A stretch of DNA of 64,000 nucleotides from Prevotella sp. (GTDB lineage Bacteria; Bacteroidota; Bacteroidia; Bacteroidales; Bacteroidaceae), in NCBI GenBank assembly GCA_017847725.1, contig JAGAXW010000003.1, forward strand, positions 1-64,000, read 5' to 3'. The translations under genes and the position numbers were made by a program. The first letter of the stretch is position 1, and every line of letters starts with the position of its first letter. Shown here piece by piece: positions 46,254-57,695 of this stretch. The notes beneath the pieces were generated by a model. The model was not told where the DNA came from. It made no database searches and saw only the letters and a program-made list of their open reading frames with translations.

Positions 46254-47405
46254 TTAACTAAAGTAGTTTTTGAATTTCTGGAAGATGGAGCGTTTGGTCG
46301 CAGCATCGCCTTTGAAGTTATCGCTTTTGCGGAACTGTTCGACAGCATTCTTCTCCTCTCTTGACAGGGTCTTGGGTATGTATACACTGACATTTACTAC
46401 CAAGTCGCCATTTCCTCTGCCGTATCCTTGTACGGCAGGCAGCCCTTTTCCACGGAGGCGCAGCGTCTTTCCTGGTTGGGTACCGGACTCTATCTTTACC
46501 TTTAGTTTCGTTCCCTCAATGGTTGGAATTTCAATCTCGCCGCCCAGTGCAGCTGTTGGGAAATCGAGTAAAAGGTTGTATATCAAATCATTCTCGTCGC
46601 GGATAAAAGTGTCGTTCTCCTCTTCTTCGATGAAGACTTGTATATCACCGTTTATTCCTTTTCGCTTTCCAGCATTACCTTTACCTGGTACATTTACTAC
46701 CATGCCTTCTGCTACACCTGCAGGAATCTTGATTTCGACGACTTCCTCTCCTTTGACGACACCAGAACCGCCACACTCGTGACACTTGTTCTTAATGACG
46801 GTTCCCTCACCGCCACAGGTTGGACAGACACCCTGGGTCTGCATCATTCCGAAAATACTCTGGGTAGTGTGGGTAATAACGCCCGATCCATGACATGTAG
46901 GACATTGTTCATTGGTGCTGCCCATTTCAGCGCCGGAACCCTTGCAATGAGGACAGGTGATGTCTTTACGTACCTTAAATTTCTTGGTAACGCCGTGGGC
47001 AATTTCTTCTAACGAGAGTTTTACCTTAAGACGCAAGTCCGTTCCGCGATGGCGTTGCGGGCCATGACTGCCACCACCAAAACCGCCAAAGCCGGCACGT
47101 CCGCCAAAGATGTCGCCAAACATGGAAAAGATATCATCCATATTCATGCTTGCACCGTCAAATCCTCCGAAACCGCCTACACCGGGTCCATTGAATCCGA
47201 ACTGGTCATACTGTTGGCGCTTTTGGGGGTCATGAAGCACATCGTAGGCTTCAGCAGCCTCCTTGAATTTTTCTTCAGCTTCTTTGTTGCCGGGGTTACG
47301 ATCCGGGTGATATTTTATGGCAATGGTGCGATATGCCTTTTTTATTTGATCTTCAGTGGCGTTCTTGTCTACGCCGAGCACCTCATAATAGTCTCTTTTA
47401 GCCAT
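46254..47405 (-). CDS. dnaJ: Chaperone DnaJ
   Basis: 383 residues. J domain (1-70) with HPD in [14 protein letters not shown]; Gly/Phe linker ([13 protein letters not shown] ... [12 protein letters not shown]); four zinc-finger CxxCxGxG repeats ([32 protein letters not shown]); and two C-terminal substrate-binding beta domains. It stimulates DnaK ATPase and delivers unfolded proteins. Directly behind grpE (7-base gap); dnaK is elsewhere. Confidence 0.98.
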   Translation of the reverse strand: MAKRDYYEVLGVDKNATEDQIKKAYRTIAIKYHPDRNPGNKEAEEKFKEAAEAYDVLHDPQKRQQYDQFGFNGPGVGGFGGFDGASMNMDDIFSMFGDIFGGRAGFGGFGGGSHGPQRHRGTDLRLKVKLSLEEIAHGVTKKFKVRKDITCPHCKGSGAEMGSTNEQCPTCHGSGVITHTTQSIFGMMQTQGVCPTCGGEGTVIKNKCHECGGSGVVKGEEVVEIKIPAGVAEGMVVNVPGKGNAGKRKGINGDIQVFIEEEENDTFIRDENDLIYNLLLDFPTAALGGEIEIPTIEGTKLKVKIESGTQPGKTLRLRGKGLPAVQGYGRGNGDLVVNVSVYIPKTLSREEKNAVEQFRKSDNFKGDAATKRSIFQKFKNYFS

Positions 47406-47412
47406 ATTTGTG

Positions 47413-47970
47413 TTATTGTCCTACTGCCACTTTAGCATGGCGGATTACTTTGTCGTTTAGCTGATATCCAGCCTGCAGACAATCGATAACTTTACCCTTC
47501 TTGTCGTCTCCCATGCCAGGAACCATTGCTACCGCCTCGTGAATATCGGTATTGAACTCTGCATTATCAGTCTCGATTTTCTTAACTCCCAGACCTTCAA
47601 GTACCTTCATCATTTTGTGATAGATAAGTTCCATACCTTCACGAAGAACGGCAGGATCGTCGGTTTTGTCTCCGCTCTCTATGGCACGTTCCATGTCGTC
47701 GATGACTGGAAGGATGGCTTGCACAGCCTTCTCACCGCCATTTAGGATGAGTTCTGCTTTCTCCTTTAATGTGCGTTTGCGGTAGTTATCGAACTCAGCG
47801 ACAGAACGCAGATATTTATCTTTCAGTTGTTCAATCTCTTTTTGAGCAACTTCCAGCGGATCCATCTCTTCTGGTGTCTCCTCTGCTTCTGTCTCTATAT
47901 TTTCTGTATTCTCTGCTTCTTCAGCATTTACGAGGTTTTCTTCCTCAACATTCATTTTATCTTCTTCCAT
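47413..47970 (-). CDS. grpE: Nucleotide exchange factor GrpE
   Basis: 185 residues. A very acidic N-terminal tail ([23 protein letters not shown]) leads into the long dimerisation helix and the GrpE signature region ([64 protein letters not shown]). It releases ADP from DnaK. A second ATG at 47953-47955 is also possible. No CIRCE-type repeat is seen in the short upstream gap. Confidence 0.96.
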   Translation of the reverse strand: MEEDKMNVEEENLVNAEEAENTENIETEAEETPEEMDPLEVAQKEIEQLKDKYLRSVAEFDNYRKRTLKEKAELILNGGEKAVQAILPVIDDMERAIESGDKTDDPAVLREGMELIYHKMMKVLEGLGVKKIETDNAEFNTDIHEAVAMVPGMGDDKKGKVIDCLQAGYQLNDKVIRHAKVAVGQ

Positions 47971-48012
47971 AGTGTGCCTTTTTTGGTTGTAACAGCAAAT
48001 AGTGTGCCATTG

Positions 48013-49641
<1,629 letters not shown>

Positions 49642-49659
49642 TTAATGTTTAAGCGGATG

Positions 49660-49691
49660 CAAAGGTAGTGCTTTTTTATGACATGACCAAA
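49660..49691 (-). promoter_or_regulatory. Promoter of the ABC-F gene
   Basis: Minus-strand TTTG (complement of 49688-49691), 20 bases, then TACCTTTG (complement of 49660-49667). The leader to the ATG at 49626 is about 25 bases. Confidence 0.75.
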
Positions 49692-49693
49692 TT

Positions 49694-50920
49694 TTAACGA
49701 GTATAGAAATCAATAAGCCGTTGTAGCGCTTGCTGACATACCGGACAGAAATCCGGGTGCTCATTGGTGCGCATTCTGCAATTATCCTGTCCACGCCATA
49801 CGCCTTTAGAAAGATAACCGCCTCCTTCTACAAGCGAAGCTTTTCCTGCATCTATCAGATTTTGCCATTTGACAGGATAGGAAGTGTGAGTTGTGAGATT
49901 TGGTTCCCAGGGCTCTGTGTCTTCAAAATACATTGGGTCGCTGTTACCATACGGATATTCGTCGCCAAGGCCACCAAACGAATGACCAAACTCATGGACA
50001 ACAACAGGCAGAAAGTGTTTTCCGCGGGTATAAGACAAATTATAGGCATTATATATGCCACCACCTCCATAGTGCTTCGTGTTGGCCAAGACAATGATGT
50101 GTTCGTAAGGCGTTCCGTTGAGCAGGTCGTGCAGTTTTTTCAGCCGTGGAGCCGTCAGATATCGTTCAACGTAAAAAGTATTGAAATGAGAGCCGAGGGC
50201 AGTGTCGAGCCAGATTTTTTTCCCGGGCAGACTGACGTCACTGTCTTTTGAAGGCGACAGAAGTGCTATGATATTGAATCGATTCCGTAAGGTACGGAAC
50301 GGCTCGTGTCTGAACAGCGCTTCGCATGCTGCCCGACAATCGTCGAGATATTGCTGCATCTGCGCTTCTGTATATCCTTCCGCGACATAGGCGATATGGA
50401 TGCAGCGCGTAGTATCTGCAGCCTGCTGAAGGGTGACATAGGGTAGTTGTCGGGTATGATGCTCTATCAGGACATCGTCTGGCTGTACTTCATGCTCCAT
50501 TTGAGCCATTATACGGTTGTGATAGTCGTATAGCTCAACCTTAACCATGACAACCTGTTTGGGATATGGAATCAGAAACACGTTCTCAAACGACCTGGGG
50601 GTATGCTTCGCTTCTTCTGTTGCAAGCCATTCTTGGAACAGTGTTGAAAAGGAATGTCGATAGATTACTTTCCCACTATTCTTATCCCTGACCGTAATGC
50701 TTCCGTTCCCCTTTAGCGGCAGCTCGTCCAAGCGATGCCTCCGTCCATACCATCTATTAGTCATGGACAGCTGGTCGAGATATATTTGCTGACCACTACT
50801 GTCACCTGCAAAGATGTAGTCCAGGCGTAGTGTGGAATCCGTAAAATGTTCGGCAAAGTTCTGTGCCGACGCTGGTATTAAGATGAAGAGAAACGAGACG
50901 AGCGTAGTAATGTGTTTCAT
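49694..50920 (-). CDS. Secreted M64-family (IgA peptidase-like) metallopeptidase
   Basis: 408 residues with a signal peptide (MKHITTLVSFLFILIPASA). An N-terminal beta domain (about 25-150) precedes the zinc peptidase domain: IHIAYVAEGYTEAQMQQYLDDCRAA, then the zinc motif VVHEFGHSFGGLGDEYPYG, whose HExxH-like core is HEFGH followed by GDEY. The M64 family includes the Clostridium ramosum IgA peptidase, but most Bacteroidetes members have unknown substrates. It overlaps the short HPPK-like gene by 4 bases and ends a long minus-strand series. Confidence 0.9.
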   Translation of the reverse strand: MKHITTLVSFLFILIPASAQNFAEHFTDSTLRLDYIFAGDSSGQQIYLDQLSMTNRWYGRRHRLDELPLKGNGSITVRDKNSGKVIYRHSFSTLFQEWLATEEAKHTPRSFENVFLIPYPKQVVMVKVELYDYHNRIMAQMEHEVQPDDVLIEHHTRQLPYVTLQQAADTTRCIHIAYVAEGYTEAQMQQYLDDCRAACEALFRHEPFRTLRNRFNIIALLSPSKDSDVSLPGKKIWLDTALGSHFNTFYVERYLTAPRLKKLHDLLNGTPYEHIIVLANTKHYGGGGIYNAYNLSYTRGKHFLPVVVHEFGHSFGGLGDEYPYGNSDPMYFEDTEPWEPNLTTHTSYPVKWQNLIDAGKASLVEGGGYLSKGVWRGQDNCRMRTNEHPDFCPVCQQALQRLIDFYTR

Positions 50921-51270
50921 TCTATTTCGTTAATTAGTCGTTGTATATATGGGCGAGGCCAGTCCTTCAGGTGGTAGCGCACGCCATCATATTGCATCAG
51001 GTCCAAGTCTATGGTTACTTCATGCCTGCTGCGATGATGTAAATTTTCTATAGTTTTCAATTTTTCATCCAACTCATCGACAGTCATATCGGTATATCCT
51101 GCGACAAGACGATTCAGATACTTGACACAGGTATGATGGATGTCATAAGTCCAAATCGTATGCGAGAAATGGCAGGAATGTAACAGTCCTGCCAACTCGT
51201 CACTGGCAACAGATATATTCTGTTCGGGATTCGTGTTGGAGCCAAGAGCTACTATGACGTAGTGATTCAT
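50917..51270 (-). CDS. Short HPPK (FolK)-like protein
   Basis: 117 residues, against about 160 for normal 6-hydroxymethyl-7,8-dihydropterin pyrophosphokinase. It starts YVIVALGSNTNPEQNI (family: IALGSNLG-) and has HHRSRHEVTIDLDLMQYDG, close to the HPPK signature with its two magnesium-binding aspartates. The usual PHP-R segment is reduced to KDWPRPYIQRLI, and part of the middle region is missing. It may be a minimal HPPK or a paralogue with another role. Overlaps both neighbours by 4 bases. Confidence 0.7.
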   Translation of the reverse strand: MNHYVIVALGSNTNPEQNISVASDELAGLLHSCHFSHTIWTYDIHHTCVKYLNRLVAGYTDMTVDELDEKLKTIENLHHRSRHEVTIDLDLMQYDGVRYHLKDWPRPYIQRLINEIE

Positions 51271-53255
51271 TTGGACTCTTTCAGAATACCATGCCGATAA
51301 GCAAAGAGCAACTGACGCAGGTCATCTATTTGTGACTGAAGCTCTTTTCCCCTGTCGGTATCGGCTACAAGCATACGATGGGCCGACAGTTCGACAAGCT
51401 GTGTTGTCGACTTAATGTCAGTCCCTCTTTCAATGGCTTCTCTTGCACTCTTAAATGGTTCATGCTGAACAAGTTGGAAGCCCCGACTATGATAGACGAG
51501 TGTATACCCTGCGATTCCCGTCTCAGAGTGATATGCCTCAGAAAAACCGCCGTCTATCACCATGAGTTTCCCATTCGCCTTGATAGGATTCTCGCCTTTT
51601 GATGCGTGCACAGGTACATGTCCGTTGATGATATGCCTGTTTTCGCCTTTCACGTCAAAAGCATCAAGGATTCGGTCACAGACAACTTCCGAGTCACGTA
51701 ACCGGAAATAGTTGCCTTTTTCCTCTTTATACGTTGTCTTATCTGTCAGGAAATAACGTTCAAATGTGGCCATCTTAGATTTGTCAAAAAGAGGGGAGTC
51801 CTTTCCACACCAAAGATAGAGGAAATAGTCGCGAGCGTAAAGGCGCAGTTCTTTTTCGGTATCGCTTTCAAAGGCTGCACGAATTAGTATTCCGATGTTG
51901 TGCATCAGTTCCTTGCCGCTATAGCTTTTCCCATCATACAACTCTACCTCCTTCAGACTGCCATCTTCATTTAGGGGGCAAGAGGCATGGAACAGGAGAT
52001 TCTGATTACAGATGGAATACATGCATCCGTGTGAGAGTATCATCTTGATATGTTTCTGCAACTTTTCGCACACGCGGAACGAGTGATGTAGTTTTTCCAT
52101 CAAAATATATTCCTCTCCTGTCAGTTCACAAGGATTGTCGGGATTGATGGTAGGAAAGTTGTTTGATTTCATCTCGTATTCTTTCCCGTCAATCATGCAA
52201 ATTCCACGTTCATAGTCGATGTGATCCAGCAGACAGCGGTCTTCCATTTGCCATTGTGGACGACGCTTGAAGATATGCGCTTCCTTTTTGAACTGGATGA
52301 TTGCAATAGCCTTGTGCATTTGCGCAATAAGACGGACGGTCTTTTCATCGAGTGTATTTCCCGTTAGCAGTTTGGGTACAAACTCTTCACAAGGGTCGTC
52401 GCCATAAGTTTCCATGGCAAAGGTGGCAAGGGGGACGAGATTAATGCCATAGCCTTCTTCAAGAGTCGCCAGATTCGCATAGCGTAGCGAAAGCCTAAGC
52501 ACATTGCATATACAGGCATTATTGCCTGCACAGGCACCCATCCATAGTATGTCATGATTGCCCCATTGGATGTCCCATGAGTGATATTGGCGAAGGGTGT
52601 CGAGAATAATGTGTGCCCCAGCCCCACGATCATAGATGTCGCCGAGTATGTGAAGCTGGTCAATGGCCAGCCGCTGAATCACGTTACACAAAGCACAGAT
52701 GAAATCATCTGCACGCCCTGTAGATATGATGGAGTCGACGATGACACTTACATAGGCTGCCTTGTCAATATCTTCCGTGCGTTCATGTAGTAATTCCTCT
52801 ATGATGTAGGCAAACTCCTCGGGCAGCGACTTGCGTACCTTGGAACGGGTGTATTTGGAAGAGACGTCACGGCAGACAGCTACCAGTCGGTGAATGGTGA
52901 TATGATACCAGTCGTCCAGGTCTGTCTCTGCAGCCTTGATAAGTTCCAGTTTTTCTTCGGGATAATAAATAAGTGTGCATAATTCGCGACGCTCCTTATC
53001 GCGGATGTCTCCCGCGAACAGTTCGCTCACTTTACGTCGAATATTTCCAGAGGCATTTTTTATGACGTGCTTAAAAGCAGCACTCTCCCCATGGAGATCT
53101 GCCAGAAAGTGTTCGGTACCTTTTGGCAAATTAAGAATTGCTTCCAGATTTATAATTTCTGTTGATGCTGCAGCTATATTGGGAAAAGATGTTGCAAGCA
53201 GCTGCAAGTAGTGCATGTCGTATTTGCTGTCGTTACTATGCTTCGTGTTATTCAT
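51267..53255 (-). CDS. fbp: Fructose-1,6-bisphosphatase class III
   Basis: 662 residues, typical of the Firmicutes/Bacteroidetes class III enzyme. Metallophosphatase motifs: LADLHGESAAFKHVIKNASG near 38, LHILGDIYDRGAGAHIILDTL near 200, WGNHDILWMGACAGN near 230, and INGHVPVHASKGENPIKANG near 545. It hydrolyses fructose-1,6-bisphosphate for gluconeogenesis. It follows the glycosyltransferase gene by 4 bases and overlaps the HPPK-like gene by 4 bases. Confidence 0.96.
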   Translation of the reverse strand: MNNTKHSNDSKYDMHYLQLLATSFPNIAAASTEIINLEAILNLPKGTEHFLADLHGESAAFKHVIKNASGNIRRKVSELFAGDIRDKERRELCTLIYYPEEKLELIKAAETDLDDWYHITIHRLVAVCRDVSSKYTRSKVRKSLPEEFAYIIEELLHERTEDIDKAAYVSVIVDSIISTGRADDFICALCNVIQRLAIDQLHILGDIYDRGAGAHIILDTLRQYHSWDIQWGNHDILWMGACAGNNACICNVLRLSLRYANLATLEEGYGINLVPLATFAMETYGDDPCEEFVPKLLTGNTLDEKTVRLIAQMHKAIAIIQFKKEAHIFKRRPQWQMEDRCLLDHIDYERGICMIDGKEYEMKSNNFPTINPDNPCELTGEEYILMEKLHHSFRVCEKLQKHIKMILSHGCMYSICNQNLLFHASCPLNEDGSLKEVELYDGKSYSGKELMHNIGILIRAAFESDTEKELRLYARDYFLYLWCGKDSPLFDKSKMATFERYFLTDKTTYKEEKGNYFRLRDSEVVCDRILDAFDVKGENRHIINGHVPVHASKGENPIKANGKLMVIDGGFSEAYHSETGIAGYTLVYHSRGFQLVQHEPFKSAREAIERGTDIKSTTQLVELSAHRMLVADTDRGKELQSQIDDLRQLLFAYRHGILKESK

Positions 53256-53259
53256 TAGT

Positions 53260-54354
53260 TTAGAGCTTTAAATGATTAGTTATTTGTTTCTTGATTTTTC
53301 GCGTAATACGGTCATTAATAGGTCGCATCGGCATGAACCCCTCGTCCAGCCCCGACATCTCAGCCATCAGCTGCATGGTTCGGGCTGCTGTCTGATAGAG
53401 GCCCCGGCTGCTGAGCTCTTCGCAAAGTGCCTCCTCATCGCAATCGTGCTGGCGCAATTCCTTGTCCAGTTCTATGAGGTGCATGACTGTAAACTTGCGA
53501 CGTAGCAGCAATTTTCTGATATGACGGAAGGTGGCTATCAGTCGTTCATTCTCAGAGGCAAACTGCATACCGATGACACTTTCTATGCTCTTTGAGGGTT
53601 GGTAGTCGTTCGGTACGAAATAGCTGGTCTTGGATAGGTCAATATTTGGAGTTTCAAGATTAACTACGCGCATGCCTTTTTTTATAATGTCTTCTATCTG
53701 CTCCTGCCGGGCATAGCACAACAACATTCGCCATTGTTCTTCGTCGTTAATGGTGATAATCGACTCCTTCAGCCATCTGCTGTCGCCTGTAATGCCGACT
53801 TTTATCAATTGCAGAAGAGTATGTTGAGTGTTGTCTGTCATCCGTTCCAACGGATTACTGTCGAGGACTTCGCGATAGACATTGTAAATCTGACCGACCA
53901 TCTGTCGCGACGTGATGGCATTTGTTATCAAACTATTGGGCACAATGGCCATACGCTTGTTCCAGTGCAGTCTTTTGACACATTCCTCCTCCATCTTACC
54001 TTGGATGATTACAACATAAGCGCTACTGACGATACGTTTCTGATATAGCAGTTTCTTGGGCAGTTTCTCCTTCCAGTAGTTCTCGTTCATCACCCAAGGT
54101 TCCAATTGCCCATGTGGGGTTACAATAATCCGTATGTTCTTTTTTTGCGCTTCACGTACGACCCTATACAACGAATTACGCCAGCATCCATGCAGATGAA
54201 GGATATCGTAATGATAGTCTGATATCCTCTTCAGTGCATCGGCAGCGTCAGAAGTCTTGTCGTTAAAACATTCCGAGCCCATGCTGTCGCAAATGGTAGT
54301 CACATACGTTGCCACCATGCTGTCGTTGTTAGGGTAGTAGTGCAGTGTTCTCAT
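53260..54354 (-). CDS. Glycosyltransferase-4-like protein with unusual C-terminal half
   Basis: 364 residues. The N-terminal half looks like the acceptor domain of GT4-type transferases (DILHLHGCWRNSLYRVVREAQKKNIRIIVTPHGQLEPWVMNENYWK, then MAIVPNSLIT). The usual donor domain (GR....KG, E-x7-E) is absent. Instead, from about residue 130 the protein is helical with no match I recognise (e.g. HIRKLLLRRKFTVMHLIELDKELRQHDCDEEALCEELSS). It may be an inactive or specialised relative. It lies 6 bases behind lysA and 4 before fbp, in metabolic rather than capsule context. Confidence 0.65.
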   Translation of the reverse strand: MRTLHYYPNNDSMVATYVTTICDSMGSECFNDKTSDAADALKRISDYHYDILHLHGCWRNSLYRVVREAQKKNIRIIVTPHGQLEPWVMNENYWKEKLPKKLLYQKRIVSSAYVVIIQGKMEEECVKRLHWNKRMAIVPNSLITNAITSRQMVGQIYNVYREVLDSNPLERMTDNTQHTLLQLIKVGITGDSRWLKESIITINDEEQWRMLLCYARQEQIEDIIKKGMRVVNLETPNIDLSKTSYFVPNDYQPSKSIESVIGMQFASENERLIATFRHIRKLLLRRKFTVMHLIELDKELRQHDCDEEALCEELSSRGLYQTAARTMQLMAEMSGLDEGFMPMRPINDRITRKIKKQITNHLKL

Positions 54355-54360
54355 TTTCGG

Positions 54361-55518
54361 TTAAAAGTCTTCACTGGAATATCCCACAGGCAGTCGCCTG
54401 CAATTATATTGCGAAGCCATGATCTCTCCATAAGCCCCAGCAGAGCGGATGGCAATCAAGTCACCTCGACGGGTTCCGTTCAGATCGATTTGCTTGGCAA
54501 AAACATCACTCGACTCACATATCGGTCCTACGACGTCATACGTCTGTAGCGGTTGTTCACTGGTGATGTTTTCTATTTTATGATATGCCTGATAAAGCGC
54601 AGGACGGATAAGGTCGGTCATGCCGGCATCCACAATGCAGAATTTCTTGGTGGCGCCTTCTTTTATATATAAGGTACGCGTAATGAGTGTTCCGCACTGT
54701 GCAACAACAGCACGTCCCAATTCGAAGTGCAGCGTCTGTCCGTTGCGTAGCTTCAACTTTTTGGCATAGGTGTCAAAATAGGCTTTGAAGTCAGGTATCG
54801 GCACACGGTTGGGATGCTGATAGTCAATGCCAAGTCCGCCACCCACATTGATGTTCTCTACAATGATGCGATGGCTTTCGAGTTGGTCCTGTAGTTCGTT
54901 GACACGATTACATAGTGCCTCAAAATCACCCATGTCGAGAATTTGGGAACCGATGTGGAAGTGGAGTCCGACAAAACGCACATTCTTCATTTTGGCGGCT
55001 TGTTCTATCACGGTCTCCATGTCGCGCATAGCTATCCCAAACTTATTCTCTGCCAGTCCGGTAGTGATATTGGCATGGGTGTGGGCTCCGACATTGGGGT
55101 TGATGCGTAGAGCGATGCGAGCCACCTTGTCCTTGGCAGCAGCCAGTTCGTTGATAACCTCGAGTTCGGGAATACTTTCTACGTTGAAGCAGAAGATGTC
55201 ATTGTCGAGTCCCAGATTGATTTCCCAGTCACTCTTTCCTACACCGGCGTATACGATCTTCGAAGCAGGGAATCCGGCACGGATGGCAGCCTCTATTTCT
55301 CCACCGCTTACACAGTCGGCACCAAGTCCGGCTTCTCTGATAGTTTTAAGCAGTTTTGGGTTAGCATTGGCCTTCACTGCATAGTGGACGCAGAATCCCT
55401 CGTGCTTTGCTGTCTCTTGATTGATGGCTCTGAGCGTCTGACGCAGCAACTCCATGTCGTAATAGTAGAATGGAGTTGCCACGTGCTCGAATTTTTCTAT
55501 TGGAAATATTCCCTTCAT
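54361..55518 (-). CDS. lysA: Diaminopimelate decarboxylase LysA
   Basis: 385 residues from the ATG at 55516-55518 (MKGIFPIEKF), the usual start in Bacteroidales; an alternative 14 codons upstream overlaps the end of lysC. PLP lysine is in VHYAVKANANPKLL (Lys49). Other family marks: HFHIGSQILDMGDF, NVGGGLGIDYQHPN, ELGRAVVAQCGTL, GPICESSDVFAKQ. It makes lysine from meso-diaminopimelate. Located directly after lysC, so the first and last lysine-pathway steps are co-transcribed. Confidence 0.96.
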   Translation of the reverse strand: MKGIFPIEKFEHVATPFYYYDMELLRQTLRAINQETAKHEGFCVHYAVKANANPKLLKTIREAGLGADCVSGGEIEAAIRAGFPASKIVYAGVGKSDWEINLGLDNDIFCFNVESIPELEVINELAAAKDKVARIALRINPNVGAHTHANITTGLAENKFGIAMRDMETVIEQAAKMKNVRFVGLHFHIGSQILDMGDFEALCNRVNELQDQLESHRIIVENINVGGGLGIDYQHPNRVPIPDFKAYFDTYAKKLKLRNGQTLHFELGRAVVAQCGTLITRTLYIKEGATKKFCIVDAGMTDLIRPALYQAYHKIENITSEQPLQTYDVVGPICESSDVFAKQIDLNGTRRGDLIAIRSAGAYGEIMASQYNCRRLPVGYSSEDF

Positions 55519-55549
55519 CTTTAGTTTCGTGTTTGTTGTTGTCGTTGCA

Positions 55550-56875
55550 TTATTTACCACTGCTGAACAAGGTGTCGCTCAGGCTCTGCAAGGCGCGTTT
55601 CTTGTCTTCTTCCTTGATAAGGAATGAGATATTATAGTTAGAACCGCCATACGAAATCATGCGAACAGGGATGTTCTTCATGGCATCCAGCACCTGTGTC
55701 TCGAATCCGATGTTCGACCAGTCGAGGTCGCCCACCACACAGATGATACACATGCCTGTATCGACCGTCACGGTACCATACTTCTTCAGTTCGTCAACAA
55801 TTTCACCCAAGTGGGCCGAGTTGTCAATAGACATAGATACACCGACCTCTGAGGTACACACCATGTCAATAGGTGTCTGGTAGCTTTCGAATATCTCGAA
55901 TACCTTGCGCAGGAATCCTGTGGCCAGCAACATGCGGCTCGACTTAATCTTGATAGCGATGATATTGTCTTTGGCAGCTACGGCCTTGATTTTCCCATAC
56001 TCCGTTTTATTGCTAATAGTAGTACCCTCAGCTTCTGGCTGCATCGTGTTGAGCAGACGCACGGGAATACCCGCATATTTAGCGGGCTGCACACAGGTGG
56101 GGTGCAGGATCTTTGCACCGAAATAGGCCAACTCGGCAGCCTCTTCGAAGTGCAGCTGGTGTACGGGGGCCGTCTTGTCTACCACACGCGGGTCATTATT
56201 GTGCATACCGTCTATGTCAGTCCATATCTGAATTTCTTCTGCGTTCAGTGCAGCACCTATGAGCGAAGCCGTGTAGTCTGATCCGCCACGTTGCAGATTG
56301 TCAATCTCGCCATAGGCATTACGGCAGATAAAGCCTTGCGTGACGTACACCTGCTGTCCCTCGTTCTGCTCCATAATGTTGCTAAGTTTCTCCTTGATGT
56401 AGGCGGGATCCGGCTCAGAGTTTTTGTCAGTACGCATAAAGTCAAGCGCATTGAGCAGTACAGCTTTTATGCCTTTCTCCTTCATGTAGTTGACTACCAT
56501 GTTGGTCGACAACATTTCGCCCTGTGCCACAATACTCTTTTCCTCAAACGAGGTGAACAACTCTTTGGTAAACGAGCGCAGATAGTCCATCTCACTTGCA
56601 AGAAGTTCACGCGTTTGCTGTTTGGCCTCCTCCGTCGAGTAGAGCTCTTCGATATGCTGAAGGTATTTGTGCTCCATCTGGTTGATAATTTCGTTGGCAC
56701 CTTCAGGGTTCTTCTTATAAAGATAGTCGGAAATCTCAACCAACTGATTCGTTGTTCCAGCCATGGCTGACAGGACAACGAATACGGGTTCTCCCGACAT
56801 TGTAACCAACTTGGTTACCTCCTTCATGCGGCTCGGAGTTCCTACCGATGTACCGCCAAACTTCATTACTTTCAT
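55550..56875 (-). CDS. lysC: Aspartate kinase LysC
   Basis: 441 residues. It phosphorylates aspartate at the head of the lysine/threonine/methionine pathways. MKVMKFGGTSVGTPSRM is the N-terminal ATP/aspartate motif; FICRNAYGEIDNLQRGGSDYTASLIGAALNAEEIQIWTDIDGM is the catalytic region. Two C-terminal ACT domains (from about 295) are expected to bind lysine or threonine. It is a monofunctional enzyme with no homoserine dehydrogenase fusion. No lysine riboswitch is visible in the 31-base upstream gap. Confidence 0.96.
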   Translation of the reverse strand: MKVMKFGGTSVGTPSRMKEVTKLVTMSGEPVFVVLSAMAGTTNQLVEISDYLYKKNPEGANEIINQMEHKYLQHIEELYSTEEAKQQTRELLASEMDYLRSFTKELFTSFEEKSIVAQGEMLSTNMVVNYMKEKGIKAVLLNALDFMRTDKNSEPDPAYIKEKLSNIMEQNEGQQVYVTQGFICRNAYGEIDNLQRGGSDYTASLIGAALNAEEIQIWTDIDGMHNNDPRVVDKTAPVHQLHFEEAAELAYFGAKILHPTCVQPAKYAGIPVRLLNTMQPEAEGTTISNKTEYGKIKAVAAKDNIIAIKIKSSRMLLATGFLRKVFEIFESYQTPIDMVCTSEVGVSMSIDNSAHLGEIVDELKKYGTVTVDTGMCIICVVGDLDWSNIGFETQVLDAMKNIPVRMISYGGSNYNISFLIKEEDKKRALQSLSDTLFSSGK

Positions 56876-56906
56876 ATCTTGTTGTTTTTTGTTTATACTT
56901 ACTAAG

Positions 56907-57662
56907 TTATATTAAATCCTCTCTTGAACTGTAGTCGACGACTTTTGCACCTTCCGACTCCTCGTCCTCATAGAGGGCTATCTTATTGTAATCATTCGTG
57001 ATTTCTTCCAGTTCACCATCAATACAGCGGTATACGATGCCTGGATACTGGTTGAGCAGTGAAATGTTATGGGTGGTCATGATGACAGAAGTACCGCTCT
57101 GTGTCACCTGACGTAGCAGTTGAACGATGGCGCTTGCCGTCTCGATGTCGAGATTGCCTGTAGGTTCGTCAGCGACTATCAGTTTCGGCTTGTTCAGTAT
57201 GGCTCGGGCAATGGCTACTCGCTGTTGCTCACCACCAGACAGTTCATGAGGATAGCGGTCGGCCAGTTCCTGCATCTCTACATCCTCCAAGACGTCGTTG
57301 ATACGCTCGTCGATGTCGGCTTTCTTCTTCCACCCGGTAGCTTGTAATACAAATTTCAGATTCTCATATACCGTACGGTCAGAAAGCAGCTGGAAGTCCT
57401 GAAAGATAATACCCATCTGTCGACGCAGCGAGGGGATGTACTTCCGCTTCAGGGTTCTCAGCTCATGATTTAGCACGATGGCATTCTCAGCATTCTCCAC
57501 GTCCATCTCAAAATAGATGGTCTTAAGCAGTGAACTCTTGCCCGAACCGACTCGTCCGATTATATAGATAAACTCACCCTCGTCGACGTGGAAATTAACG
57601 TCGTGCAGCACCGGGGCTCCGTCTTTATGGTAGATGTCTACTTTCTTGTAATCTATCAGCAT
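56907..57662 (-). CDS. ftsE: Cell-division ABC ATPase FtsE
   Basis: 251 residues, slightly longer than typical FtsE owing to an acidic C-terminal tail ([26 protein letters not shown]). Walker [18 protein letters not shown]-loop [18 protein letters not shown], signature [16 protein letters not shown], Walker [13 protein letters not shown]. FtsE works with the permease FtsX to control cell-wall hydrolases at the septum. ftsX is not adjacent, which is common in Bacteroidetes. Confidence 0.92.
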   Translation of the reverse strand: MLIDYKKVDIYHKDGAPVLHDVNFHVDEGEFIYIIGRVGSGKSSLLKTIYFEMDVENAENAIVLNHELRTLKRKYIPSLRRQMGIIFQDFQLLSDRTVYENLKFVLQATGWKKKADIDERINDVLEDVEMQELADRYPHELSGGEQQRVAIARAILNKPKLIVADEPTGNLDIETASAIVQLLRQVTQSGTSVIMTTHNISLLNQYPGIVYRCIDGELEEITNDYNKIALYEDEESEGAKVVDYSSREDLI

Positions 57663-57695
57663 AATCTTGTCATCTTTTTTGCGAATGTATAATTT

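Noticed and set aside
56876..56906. Lysine riboswitch before lysC
   Set aside because: Only 31 bases separate lysC from ftsE, far too short for the lysine aptamer.
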